A DNA stretch of 22,169 nucleotides from NCBI GenBank assembly GCA_018970625.1, contig JAGWVZ010000007.1, positions 1-22,169 of the forward strand, read 5' to 3'. The notes under the pieces were generated by a model that saw only the letters and a list, made by a program, of their open reading frames with translations, did not search any database and was not told the DNA's origin. The position numbers and the translations under genes were made by a program. Source of the DNA: Myxococcales bacterium (lineage in GTDB: Bacteria; Myxococcota; Bradymonadia; REDH01). The stretch's first letter is position 1; every line of letters begins with the position of its first letter. This document shows, piece by piece, positions 1 through 7,002 of this stretch.

Positions 1-252
1 GTGCCCGTAACCACGGTCGTATTCACGCGCGATATGTCCCAGCATCCGAAGCTGGGTGCTCGACAACAGTCCGTACGGCACCGCGACCCGCAGCATGTAC
101 GCGTGACGCTGCAGATAAAGTCCGTTCTGAAGCCGTAGTGGCCGAAACTGGTCTTCCGTGAGCTCGCCCGAAAGGCGCCGCTTCACCTGACCACGGAACT
201 GCTCCACGCGCTCATGCACAATCTGACGGTCGATTTCGTTGTACTGATACAT
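1..252 (-). CDS. Siroheme-dependent sulfite (or nitrite) reductase, N-terminal fragment
   Basis: Only the first 84 codons are present; the gene runs off the left edge of the window. The translation starts MYQYNEIDRQIVHERVEQF and contains RPLRLQNGLY, MLRVAVPYGLLSS, LRMLGHIAREYDRGYGH. This is the ferredoxin-like half-domain opening of the NirA/CysI hemoprotein family, which reduces sulfite to sulfide (or nitrite to ammonia) using siroheme and a 4Fe-4S cluster in the cytoplasm. The cluster-binding cysteines lie outside the window, so sulfite and nitrite specificity cannot be separated; the family members I recall with this N-terminus are usually annotated as sulfite reductase. It sits 41 bp downstream of the siroheme synthesis genes on the same strand, which fits co-expression of enzyme and cofactor. 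A GGAG lies immediately before the ATG, closer than ideal. Confidence 0.85.
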   Translation of the reverse strand, partial: MYQYNEIDRQIVHERVEQFRGQVKRRLSGELTEDQFRPLRLQNGLYLQRHAYMLRVAVPYGLLSSTQLRMLGHIAREYDRGYGH

Positions 253-293
253 GCTCCAAACCGGGGCATCGGGGACACAGACAGAGAGGAATT

Positions 294-1082
294 CTAGACA
301 GCCAGCTGCTGAAGCCAGTCTGCGGTAAGAGTGGACCGCAGCGCCACCACGTCGCCAATCACGAGCAGGGTATGGTTTCGCAGGCCGGCGTCGCGTACCT
401 GATGGGCAAGAGTCGCCAGCGTGCCTTCCAGCACCTGTTGCTGGTCGGTCGTTGCGGCGTAAATGGCCGCTGCCGGACGGTCAGGCTCTACCCCCGCTTC
501 CAGAAGCGTGGCGACCAGCTCGTCCAGACGGCTCAGGCCCATCAGCACAATCAGCGTGCCTCCCGCCGCTCCCAGATGATGCCAGGTGCGGCGCAGCGAC
601 TCGGGATCCTCTTTCGCCGAAAAACCGGTAACCACAGAAAAGTGAGTACTGACGCCTCGATGAGTCACAGGAATGCCAGCAGCAGCAGGGCCTGCGATCG
701 CGCTGCTGACGCCGGGCACGACCTGCACGTCGATTCCACGCTCCACCAGGTACTCCATCTCTTCACCACCTCGGCCGAACACGAAGGGGTCACCCCCCTT
801 CAGGCGAACCACCCGGTAGCCGTCCGCCGCCTCGCGCGCGAGCAGGGCGTTGATCACATCCTGCGAGGTTGATTTGCCGTGCGGCAGCTTACCAACATCC
901 ACGAGCCGCGCATCGCTTCGGCACAAATCCAGAATGCCGACACCCACCAGCTGGTCATAGAGCACGACATCCGCCAGCTGTAGCTCGCGCGCAGCCCGCA
1001 ACGTCAGCAGATCCGGGTCGCCCGGACCGGCTCCAACCAGGACAACGCACCCCTGCCTTTCCCGAAGGTTACTCAGGCGCAT
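294..1082 (-). CDS. cobA: Uroporphyrinogen-III C-methyltransferase (SUMT)
   Basis: This enzyme uses SAM to methylate uroporphyrinogen III twice, giving precorrin-2, the branch point to siroheme and cobalamin. The 262-residue product has the family signatures VGAGPGDPDLLTLRA near the N-terminus (about residues 15-29), RLKGGDPFVFGRGGEE in the middle, and VVPGVSSAIAGPAAAGIPVTHRG, all typical of SUMT rather than of other precorrin methyltransferases. I chose the ATG at 1082 because GGAGGA at 1086-1091 is an excellent ribosome binding site; an in-frame start 30 bp upstream lacks one. The first 10 bp overlap the end of the precorrin-2 dehydrogenase gene, indicating translational coupling. The dehydrogenase/chelatase and methyltransferase steps are separate proteins here, unlike the fused CysG of Enterobacteria. 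Confidence 0.93.
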   Translation of the reverse strand: MRLSNLRERQGCVVLVGAGPGDPDLLTLRAARELQLADVVLYDQLVGVGILDLCRSDARLVDVGKLPHGKSTSQDVINALLAREAADGYRVVRLKGGDPFVFGRGGEEMEYLVERGIDVQVVPGVSSAIAGPAAAGIPVTHRGVSTHFSVVTGFSAKEDPESLRRTWHHLGAAGGTLIVLMGLSRLDELVATLLEAGVEPDRPAAAIYAATTDQQQVLEGTLATLAHQVRDAGLRNHTLLVIGDVVALRSTLTADWLQQLAV

Positions 1083-1792
1083 GGTTCCTCCAGACAGCCC
1101 AACGCACAGCACCGCTCGGCCCGCGCGCAGTCATTTTGACAATGCAGCACCTGCTCCATCCAGCGCCGGAGCGCGTACGACGAAGCACCACTCAACTTTG
1201 GATACGCGTCGCATACGGCCCGATTCAGCCGCTCCGCACGTGCACCGAACGCCGGAAACTGCGCGAGCAGCCGCGCTCGATTCTCCCCTAAAACGTGTGC
1301 CAATTCCGCTATGGCGTCGGGCAGTGAAGCCTCAACGGACCGCCGGACCGCGATCGCCAGAGACGGACTTGCGCCCGCGGTGCTGATAGCCACCTGCACC
1401 ACACCTCGCCGCACGACCGCACCTGCGTAAAAGTCACACCGGTGAGGCACATCGACCGTGTTCACCAGAATGCCGTGGTTTCGAGCATCTGCGACAACCC
1501 GTGCGTCCACGGCATCGTTGCCGGTCGCGCTGATCACCAGCCGCGCACCCGCCACATCGCCATCCTGAAAGGGGCGAGCCACATGCTCAAGCGACCCACG
1601 CAACGGGTCCCAGCTCTCATCCAGCTCAGGACTCACCACCCTCAGACGTGCGCCGCACTCCACCAGCCCCTGGGCCTTCTGCGCCCCGACAGGACCCCCG
1701 CCCACAACCACGCAAAGGTGGCCGTCCAGCTTCAGGAAAAGCGGAAACAGGGGGCGGTTGTCAGACACGTCGCTGGACACTTGCACTCTCAT
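1073..1792 (-). CDS. Precorrin-2 dehydrogenase / sirohydrochlorin ferrochelatase (CysG N-terminal type) with Cys-rich tail
   Basis: The 239-residue product starts the NAD-dependent oxidation of precorrin-2 to sirohydrochlorin and probably the iron insertion giving siroheme. Residues after FPLFLKLDGHLCVVVGGGPVG form the Rossmann nucleotide-binding motif of the Met8/CysG-N family. The ISTAGASPSLAIAVRRSVEASLP segment is the family's signature after the Rossmann domain. The final 22 residues are unusual: Cys at 218, 222, 228, 229, 233 and 238, which I do not associate with this family. The start is uncertain. The ATG at 1792 gives a family-like length, but only a weak GAGAGG lies about 17 bp upstream. 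A TTG at 1843 is possible but would lie inside the inverted repeat. The gene follows the DUF938 methyltransferase and overlaps cobA by 10 bp. Confidence 0.87.
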   Translation of the reverse strand: MRVQVSSDVSDNRPLFPLFLKLDGHLCVVVGGGPVGAQKAQGLVECGARLRVVSPELDESWDPLRGSLEHVARPFQDGDVAGARLVISATGNDAVDARVVADARNHGILVNTVDVPHRCDFYAGAVVRRGVVQVAISTAGASPSLAIAVRRSVEASLPDAIAELAHVLGENRARLLAQFPAFGARAERLNRAVCDAYPKLSGASSYALRRWMEQVLHCQNDCARAERCCALGCLEEPCA

Positions 1793-1818
1793 ACCAGAAC
1801 AAGGACCGCACCTCTCTA

Positions 1819-1845
1819 GATTGTTGACCAGAAAAGTCAACAATC
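1819..1845. promoter_or_regulatory. Perfect 10-bp inverted repeat, candidate operator of the siroheme/sulfite reductase genes
   Basis: The arms are GATTGTTGAC (1819-1828) and GTCAACAATC (1836-1845), separated by 7 bp, with no mismatch. On the minus strand the repeat overlaps a possible -35 hexamer TTGACT (1840-1835), followed after 16 bp by TAGAGA (1818-1813), ending about 20 bp before the ATG at 1792. It lies between the stop of the DUF938 gene (1865) and the precorrin-2 dehydrogenase gene. No U-tract follows on the minus strand, so a dimeric repressor or activator site is more likely than a terminator. The regulator is not identifiable from this window. Confidence 0.6.
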
Positions 1846-1864
1846 GGGGCGTGGTCTCTTCGCG

Positions 1865-2521
1865 TCAGCTCACCCCCGCACCCTCGCAACCCGCTCCCGG
1901 GCTCCCCGCCGGCGCGCCTCCGTCTGCCAGCCGCTCAAACACCACCGTCAGGTTGTTCGCGGGCATCGCCACCGTTCGCCGGAGTACCAGCCCCATCTCC
2001 GCGGCCTGTCGCTGCACCCACTCCAGGTCGCGCACCCCCCACTCCGGGTTGCGTCGCTGAAGATCTTCGTGAAACGCGACATTTCCCTGCGCCATCCATC
2101 CGCCCTGTCGAAAGGGTCCATACACAATCAGACGCCCTCCAGCCGACAGCACACGCGAAGCACCGCGCAGCAGCGCCGCCGTCGCGCTCGCGGGTGCGAT
2201 GTGGATCATGTTGGCGACATACACGACGTCCCATTCGCCAGCGGGCCACGCCTCGCTGTGAACGTCCAGCGACATGGGCGACAGCATACGCTCGTCACCG
2301 TCCGACGCTCGCCAAGCGTCGATGCTCGCCAGCGACTCCGGCAGGGGATCAGTCGGCTGCCAGGCAGACACAGGCAGCTCCCGAGAGAACCAGACCGCGT
2401 GCATCCCGGTGCCGCTTGCCACCTCCAGAACCCGCGCGCCGGCCACGACCTCCTCGCGAAGAACCTCCAGAATGGGACCTCGATTGCGTTCGCAGGCTGC
2501 TGAATACTGTCGGCTGTCCAT
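1865..2521 (-). CDS. DUF938 family class I SAM-dependent methyltransferase
   Basis: The 218-residue product opens with MDSRQYSAACERNRGPILEVLR, the characteristic N-terminus of the DUF938 family (S/P-AxERNxxPIL). The SAM-binding motif I is LEVASGTGMHAVWFS at about residues 36-50. WDVVYVANMIHIAP matches the family's motif around the catalytic core (NMIHISPW-like). Family members are predicted cytoplasmic small-molecule methyltransferases of unknown substrate. The ATG at 2521 has AGGAG 7 bp upstream; an upstream in-frame ATG at 2623 would add 34 residues without family similarity. The gene precedes the siroheme genes on the same strand with 72 bp between, so it may be co-transcribed or separated from them by the inverted repeat at 1819. 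A link to tetrapyrrole or sulfur metabolism is only suggested by position. Confidence 0.85.
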   Translation of the reverse strand: MDSRQYSAACERNRGPILEVLREEVVAGARVLEVASGTGMHAVWFSRELPVSAWQPTDPLPESLASIDAWRASDGDERMLSPMSLDVHSEAWPAGEWDVVYVANMIHIAPASATAALLRGASRVLSAGGRLIVYGPFRQGGWMAQGNVAFHEDLQRRNPEWGVRDLEWVQRQAAEMGLVLRRTVAMPANNLTVVFERLADGGAPAGSPGAGCEGAGVS

Positions 2522-2686
2522 GTCATGCTCCTGAAGCCCGGCGCGTCGACCGCGCGGTATGGACGTCCAGCACATCGGCGCACGAATCGAAACCGGGCTG
2601 TACCTTTGGCGCGGGACGCGCATCCCTCTTAAGCCCCCACTGGTTCTGCGCCAACCCGAATTTCGGAACGGCCGTTACGTACGCCC
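2522..2686. promoter_or_regulatory. Divergent intergenic region between the DUF938 gene and the hydrolase-repair operon
   Basis: These 165 bp separate two divergent transcription units and must hold their promoters. I see no convincing -35/-10 pair; the best on the plus strand is TTGGCG (2606) with TTAAGC 17 bp later, which is weak. A 10-bp perfect palindrome AACGGCCGTT lies at 2667-2676, just 10 bp before the hydrolase ATG, where a bound repressor would block initiation. Confidence 0.4.
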
Positions 2687-3433
2687 ATGCTTCACTCGCA
2701 CACATACGGCAGCGGTCATGACGTCTGGCTCGCCCTCCATGGCTGGGGTGGGAGCCACCTGACCTTTGCGCCGCTCGCGCCCCAGCTGCCCGAAGGCGTG
2801 CGTCTGATTGCCGTGGACATGCCGGGCTATGGCCGCTCGCCGGCAGTTGCGCAGTGGTCGATGGAGGCCTACCTCGCGCCCCTCGTTGAGCTCATCGACG
2901 CCTTGCCCGACGCGCAGTTTTCGCTCATCGGAAACTGTAGCGGAGCCATTTTCGGTTTAGAGGCCGTGCTGAGGCGACCCGAGCGATTCTCGCGCCTTGT
3001 GCTCATCGACCCTTTCGCATGGCTGCCCTGGTATTTTCGCCTTTTTCTACTGCCATTTGCAGGGCGGCTTTTCTACCTGACAGCGTTCGCGAATCCTGTC
3101 GGCCGCGTACTTGCCAACGTCGCCCTGTCCAGACACCGCAAAGAAGACGTCAGCATCACCGAGTCGTTCGCTCGCGTGGACCATGACGCCGCCCTGAAGA
3201 CGCTTCGGCTGCTGTCCACGGTTTCGGGCGCCAGCACGTACCGGCAGGTCACTCACCCGGTGGCGATTCTTCGGGGAGAGCGAACCTTTGCCGCTGTTAC
3301 GCAGAGCATCGCAGACTGGCTCGCCAACTGGCCACATGCGCCGGTTCATGTGGTCGCCGGAGCTGGACATTTACCCATTCTGGAAAATCCCGCCCTTGTG
3401 GCACAACTTGCCTTTCACGAGGGTTCGTTATGA
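2687..3433 (+). CDS. Alpha/beta-fold hydrolase with a Cys in the nucleophile position
   Basis: The 248-residue protein has the order of an alpha/beta hydrolase: oxyanion segment LHGWGGSH (17-24), DMPGYGRS (44-51), nucleophile elbow IGNCSGA (81-87), LVLIDPFAW (104-112) and a late GAGHLPILENP with His228. In the G-x-Nu-x-G elbow the central residue is Cys84, not the usual Ser, as in dienelactone hydrolases. Ser85 is offset by one. No signal peptide is present; the hydrophobic WYFRLFLLPFAG stretch (115-126) is probably cap-domain. The substrate cannot be told. It is the first gene of the five-gene unit, and its last 4 bp (ATGA) are shared with the renalase-like gene. There is no good ribosome binding site before the ATG at 2687. 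Confidence 0.8.
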   Translation: MLHSHTYGSGHDVWLALHGWGGSHLTFAPLAPQLPEGVRLIAVDMPGYGRSPAVAQWSMEAYLAPLVELIDALPDAQFSLIGNCSGAIFGLEAVLRRPERFSRLVLIDPFAWLPWYFRLFLLPFAGRLFYLTAFANPVGRVLANVALSRHRKEDVSITESFARVDHDAALKTLRLLSTVSGASTYRQVTHPVAILRGERTFAAVTQSIADWLANWPHAPVHVVAGAGHLPILENPALVAQLAFHEGSL

Positions 3434-4422
3434 AATCTGGAATTCTGGTTGTCGGTGCAGGCATGTCGGGGGCCACATGCGCCCGTCACCTGCGCGATGC
3501 CGGGTATCGCGTTGCGGTCGTGGACAAGGGACGCGGACCCGGCGGGCGTATGTCCACGCGACGAATCGATGCCGTGCGATTCGACCATGGAGCGCCGGGT
3601 TTCGCCGCTCGCTCGCCTGAGTTTCGTGAGGTCGTCGAAGGATGGATGGCTGACGGCTCCGTGGTGCCATGGCAACCCGTACCACCGGCGGTCGGCAGCT
3701 GTAATATTGAGAATCAGTATGTCGGGCGCCCTTCCATGAACCGGATTATTCAGCAGGCGCTCGACGGCCTCAGTGTTCGCTTCAATACCGCGGTGACCTC
3801 GGTGGAACATGCGGGTGGCCAGTTTCGGGTTGGTTTTCAGGGCGCGGAGTCACGTGAGTCCTATGATGCGGTAGTGGTGGCCATTCCGGCGCCGCAGGCC
3901 GCTCAGCTGCTCTCCACTTTTCCAGCGATTGCGTCCGAGCTCGGCGCTATCCAGATGCGGCCCCGCTGGGTCAGCATGGTCTCGTTCTCTCGCCCCCTCG
4001 ATACCCGGCGCGAGGCTTTTGTGTGGGACAATATCGAGGGCAGTTCGCTGGGTAGTGCGTGGCGCGACAGCGCCAAGCCAGGTCGGGATGGTGGAGAATT
4101 GTGGACGCTGCAATCGACTCCCGATTTCTCGGAGGCCATGTTTGACGCGGCTCCCGATGCCATCGCCTCACGACTGCTGCGCGACTTCCGACAGAACTCG
4201 GCGCTGGAATTGCCATCCATCATCCTCAACATTGCCCATCGCTGGCGGTATGCCGTGGTGGCTAAGCCCGCCGGAAAACCCTGCGTCGTGCACGATTCAT
4301 TGCCGCTGATTGCGGCGGGTGACTGGTGCCTGGGCCCTTGCGTTGAGGATGCCTGGCATAGCGGTCGCCAGGCAGCGCAGGCGATGACGGAGCTCCTGAT
4401 ACAACGGGTACGTACTGCATGA
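3430..4422 (+). CDS. Renalase-like NAD(P)/FAD-dependent oxidoreductase
   Basis: The 330-residue protein begins ILVVGAGMSGATCARHLRDAG, a Rossmann dinucleotide-binding fold with GxGxxG at 9-14 and an acidic Asp32 ending strand 2. It is followed by GRGPGGRMSTRR (34-45), the conserved FAD-binding second motif of amine-oxidase/renalase flavoproteins (COG3380 group). A C-terminal IAAGDWCLGPCVEDAWHSGRQAA matches the usual FAD-contacting GD motif of this superfamily. Bacterial renalases oxidise aberrant dihydro-NAD(P) isomers; whether this protein does so is inference. GAGGG at 3419-3423, spaced 6 bp, is a good ribosome binding site inside the hydrolase gene. The gene overlaps by 4 bp at both ends, so it is translationally coupled to both the hydrolase and the exonuclease. 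Confidence 0.87.
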   Translation: MKSGILVVGAGMSGATCARHLRDAGYRVAVVDKGRGPGGRMSTRRIDAVRFDHGAPGFAARSPEFREVVEGWMADGSVVPWQPVPPAVGSCNIENQYVGRPSMNRIIQQALDGLSVRFNTAVTSVEHAGGQFRVGFQGAESRESYDAVVVAIPAPQAAQLLSTFPAIASELGAIQMRPRWVSMVSFSRPLDTRREAFVWDNIEGSSLGSAWRDSAKPGRDGGELWTLQSTPDFSEAMFDAAPDAIASRLLRDFRQNSALELPSIILNIAHRWRYAVVAKPAGKPCVVHDSLPLIAAGDWCLGPCVEDAWHSGRQAAQAMTELLIQRVRTA

Positions 4423-5414
4423 TGGAGGTGACCGACGCCGGATTGTACTGTGCGGCGGGTAACTTCTGGGTCGACCCATGGAGACCCGTGCCGAATGCGG
4501 TGACCACACACGCGCACGCGGATCACGCAAGAGCGGGTTCGGGACAGTATTTTTCGTCGATGTCATCGGCCCCTCTTTTGCGTCACCGGCTCGGCCCCAC
4601 CACGAACGTGCAGCCCATGGTGTGGCGTGAGCCGCAGCGGTTTGGTGACGTCCTCGTCAGTCTGCACCCGGCAGGACACATTCTTGGCTCGGCGCAGGTT
4701 CGAATCGAGGGCCCTGACGGGGTCTGGGTCGTTTCTGGTGACTACAAGCGAAACTACGACCCATCCTGTGAGCCTTTCGAGGTTGTTGCCTGCGATACCT
4801 TCATTACGGAGGCCACGTTTGCGCTGCCCGTGTACCGCTGGCCCGACACCCACGATGTGTGTCGTGAGATATTTGACTGGTGGATGACGTGTCGTCGTCA
4901 GGGCAGGTCGGCTGTTTTATTTTGCTACGCGCTGGGAAAAGCGCAGCGCATTCTGGCGGGGCTCACCGCGTTCACCACCGAAACCGTGTGGCTGCACGGA
5001 GCGGTCACCGCGCTGACCGCCCTGTATCGTGACGCGAATATTCCCATGCTCCCGACGAAGGCGGTGTCAGATGCCGACAAAACGTCGACATTTGCAGGCG
5101 ACCTGATTCTGGCGCCTCCTTCCGCACAGGGCAGCGCATGGATGAAGCGCTTTGCCCGCGTCGAGACTGGCTTCGCGTCTGGATGGATGACGCTGCGTGG
5201 TGTGCGCCGAAGAAAAGGATACGACCGGGGATTTGTGGTGAGTGACCACGCGGACTGGAACGATCTTATTCGGACCGTCCGGGAAACCGGTGCATCCCGT
5301 GTGCTTGCCACGCACGGGAACACGAGCGTCCTGGTGCGTTATCTGTGTGAAATGGGCGTGGACGCGCAGCCGCTTCAGACCCGGTTCAGCGGTGAAGAGG
5401 GCGACGATGCGTGA
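4419..5414 (+). CDS. DNA-ligase-associated MBL-fold exonuclease
   Basis: The 331-residue protein has the metallo-beta-lactamase core THAHADHA (30-37; H31, H33, D35, H36), then HPAGHILGSAQ (83-93), VSGDYKRNYDPSCEPFE (from about 106) and DTFITEATFALP (126-137). These are typical of the CPSF-like exonuclease encoded beside bacterial ATP-dependent ligases. A later ATHGNTSVLVRYL carries the final metal-site histidine. Its inferred role is end-processing before sealing by the ligase encoded next. The start overlaps the previous stop as ATGATGG, so initiation may be at 4419 or 4422. The end overlaps the ligase start by 8 bp. Confidence 0.9.
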   Translation: MMEVTDAGLYCAAGNFWVDPWRPVPNAVTTHAHADHARAGSGQYFSSMSSAPLLRHRLGPTTNVQPMVWREPQRFGDVLVSLHPAGHILGSAQVRIEGPDGVWVVSGDYKRNYDPSCEPFEVVACDTFITEATFALPVYRWPDTHDVCREIFDWWMTCRRQGRSAVLFCYALGKAQRILAGLTAFTTETVWLHGAVTALTALYRDANIPMLPTKAVSDADKTSTFAGDLILAPPSAQGSAWMKRFARVETGFASGWMTLRGVRRRKGYDRGFVVSDHADWNDLIRTVRETGASRVLATHGNTSVLVRYLCEMGVDAQPLQTRFSGEEGDDA

Positions 5415-7002
5415 GTTTGCTTCCCTGTACGACATGCTCGACAGTACCACGTCGACACTGGCGAGGGTTGCGGCCATGCGCGATTATTTCTCGCGCGTGC
5501 CGTCGCAGGATGCATCGTGGGCGTTGTGGATACTCACGGGTATGAAGCACAAACGTGCGGTATCTTCGACGCAGCTGCGTCGTTGGGCGGCCGAAGTGAC
5601 TGGCATGCCCGACTGGTTATTCGAAGAAAGTTATGCCGTCGTGGGTGATCTGGCCGAGACCATCGCCTTGTTACTTGCGCGTCCGGCAACCGTCGAAACG
5701 GAAAATATTCCGCTGCATGTGTGGATGGAGGAACGCATCCCTGCGCTGTCTGCCATGGATGAGGCGGCCACGCGGGAACAGGTGGTGCGATGGTGGTCCA
5801 GCCTGCGTGGCCGCGAATTGTTCCTGCTCAACAAACTGCTTACCGGGGGCCTGCGGGTCGGTGTCGCGCGAACGCTGGTTGAGCGGGCGCTGGCCGAGCA
5901 CGTCGGTGTTCCCATACCGGTGATTGCGCACCGATTAATGGGAAACTGGCGTCCGGGTGCCGTGTTCTGGCAGCAGCTCACGGCATCGGAGTCTGGCGTG
6001 CAGGAACCGTCGCAGCCTTACCCATTTTTTCTGGCTTACCCGCTGGAACAATCACCCGAGCTGCTGGGCGATGCCGCCGACTGGCAGGCAGAGTGGAAAT
6101 GGGATGGAATTCGGGGGCAGCTGATTCGGCGCAACCACGAAACCTGGTTATGGTCACGTGGCGAAGAGCTCGTGACCGGGCGATTTCCAGAAATTGTCGC
6201 CGCCGCTCAGTCGTTACCCAACGGAACCGTGCTCGATGGTGAGATTCTGGCGTGGCGTGATGGCGCCCCACTGCCATTTGGTGATCTACAGCACCGGATT
6301 GGACGCACGACGGTCTCGAAAAAAATCGTCCAGCAATATCCGGTTGTTTTTCTGGCCTATGACCTGCTGGAGTGGAACGGTGTCGATATTCGCCATCAGC
6401 CATTGAATGAGCGACGGGCTGCGCTGGAACAGGCAGCCACTGAATTTTCTGCCGCCCTGAAAATCTCTCCGGTAGTTGAGGCCGGCTCATGGCATGAACG
6501 AGCGGCTCTGCGTGAGCAGTCGCGGCAGATGCGCACGGAAGGGCTCATGCTCAAGCACCGGCTGTCGCCGTATCGAAACGGACGAAAAAAGGGAGACTGG
6601 TACAAGTGGAAGGTGGAGCCCATGACGGTCGATGTGGTGATGCTGTATGCACAGGCTGGTCACGGAAAGCGCGCGAATTTATATACCGATTATACCTTTG
6701 GAGTGTGGCACGAGGGTGCCCTTACCCCCGTGGCAAAAGCCTACTCGGGGTTGACGGACGCCGAAATTGCCCGGGTGGACGAGTGGATACGGCGACATAC
6801 CGTTGAGAAATACGGCCCTGTTCGCTCGGTACAGCCTCAGCTGGTATTCGAGCTTGGCTTTGAGGGGATTCAGCAATCCAGTCGTCACAGGGCTGGAATT
6901 GCCCTCCGCTTCCCACGCATATTGCGCTGGCGCCAGGACAAACCTGCCGCCGAGGCCGACACGCTGGAGTCGTTAAAGAAATGGCTCGAACCACAGGCAT
7001 GA
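5407..7002 (+). CDS. ATP-dependent DNA ligase (ligase/helicase/exonuclease module)
   Basis: The 531-residue enzyme seals nicks through a lysyl-AMP intermediate. The nucleotidyltransferase motifs are in order: motif I EWKWDGIRG with adenylated Lys231, motif III LDGEIL (276-281), motif IV EGLMLK (378-383) and motif V WYKWK (398-402). An OB-fold domain follows. The first 200 residues are the alpha-helical DNA-binding domain, including LNKLLTGGLRVGVA (141-154). This architecture and neighbourhood match the ligase-associated family rather than LigD, as no polymerase or nuclease domain is attached. The open frame extends to 5242, but ATG 5407 has GAGGG 5 bp upstream and starts a family-like protein, with 8 bp overlapping the exonuclease gene. 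The Lhr-type helicase follows with overlap. Confidence 0.95.
   Translation: MREFASLYDMLDSTTSTLARVAAMRDYFSRVPSQDASWALWILTGMKHKRAVSSTQLRRWAAEVTGMPDWLFEESYAVVGDLAETIALLLARPATVETENIPLHVWMEERIPALSAMDEAATREQVVRWWSSLRGRELFLLNKLLTGGLRVGVARTLVERALAEHVGVPIPVIAHRLMGNWRPGAVFWQQLTASESGVQEPSQPYPFFLAYPLEQSPELLGDAADWQAEWKWDGIRGQLIRRNHETWLWSRGEELVTGRFPEIVAAAQSLPNGTVLDGEILAWRDGAPLPFGDLQHRIGRTTVSKKIVQQYPVVFLAYDLLEWNGVDIRHQPLNERRAALEQAATEFSAALKISPVVEAGSWHERAALREQSRQMRTEGLMLKHRLSPYRNGRKKGDWYKWKVEPMTVDVVMLYAQAGHGKRANLYTDYTFGVWHEGALTPVAKAYSGLTDAEIARVDEWIRRHTVEKYGPVRSVQPQLVFELGFEGIQQSSRHRAGIALRFPRILRWRQDKPAAEADTLESLKKWLEPQA

Noticed and set aside
1793..1843. TTG start for precorrin-2 dehydrogenase
   Set aside because: It lies within the inverted repeat and possible -35 element, and the added residues are not family-like.
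2522..2623. Upstream start of the DUF938 methyltransferase
   Set aside because: The family N-terminus begins at the ATG at 2521, which has AGGAG at proper spacing; the extension has no similarity.
5242..5406. N-terminal extension of the DNA ligase
   Set aside because: The extra 55 codons lie inside the exonuclease gene in another frame, lack family similarity, and ATG 5407 has a good ribosome binding site.
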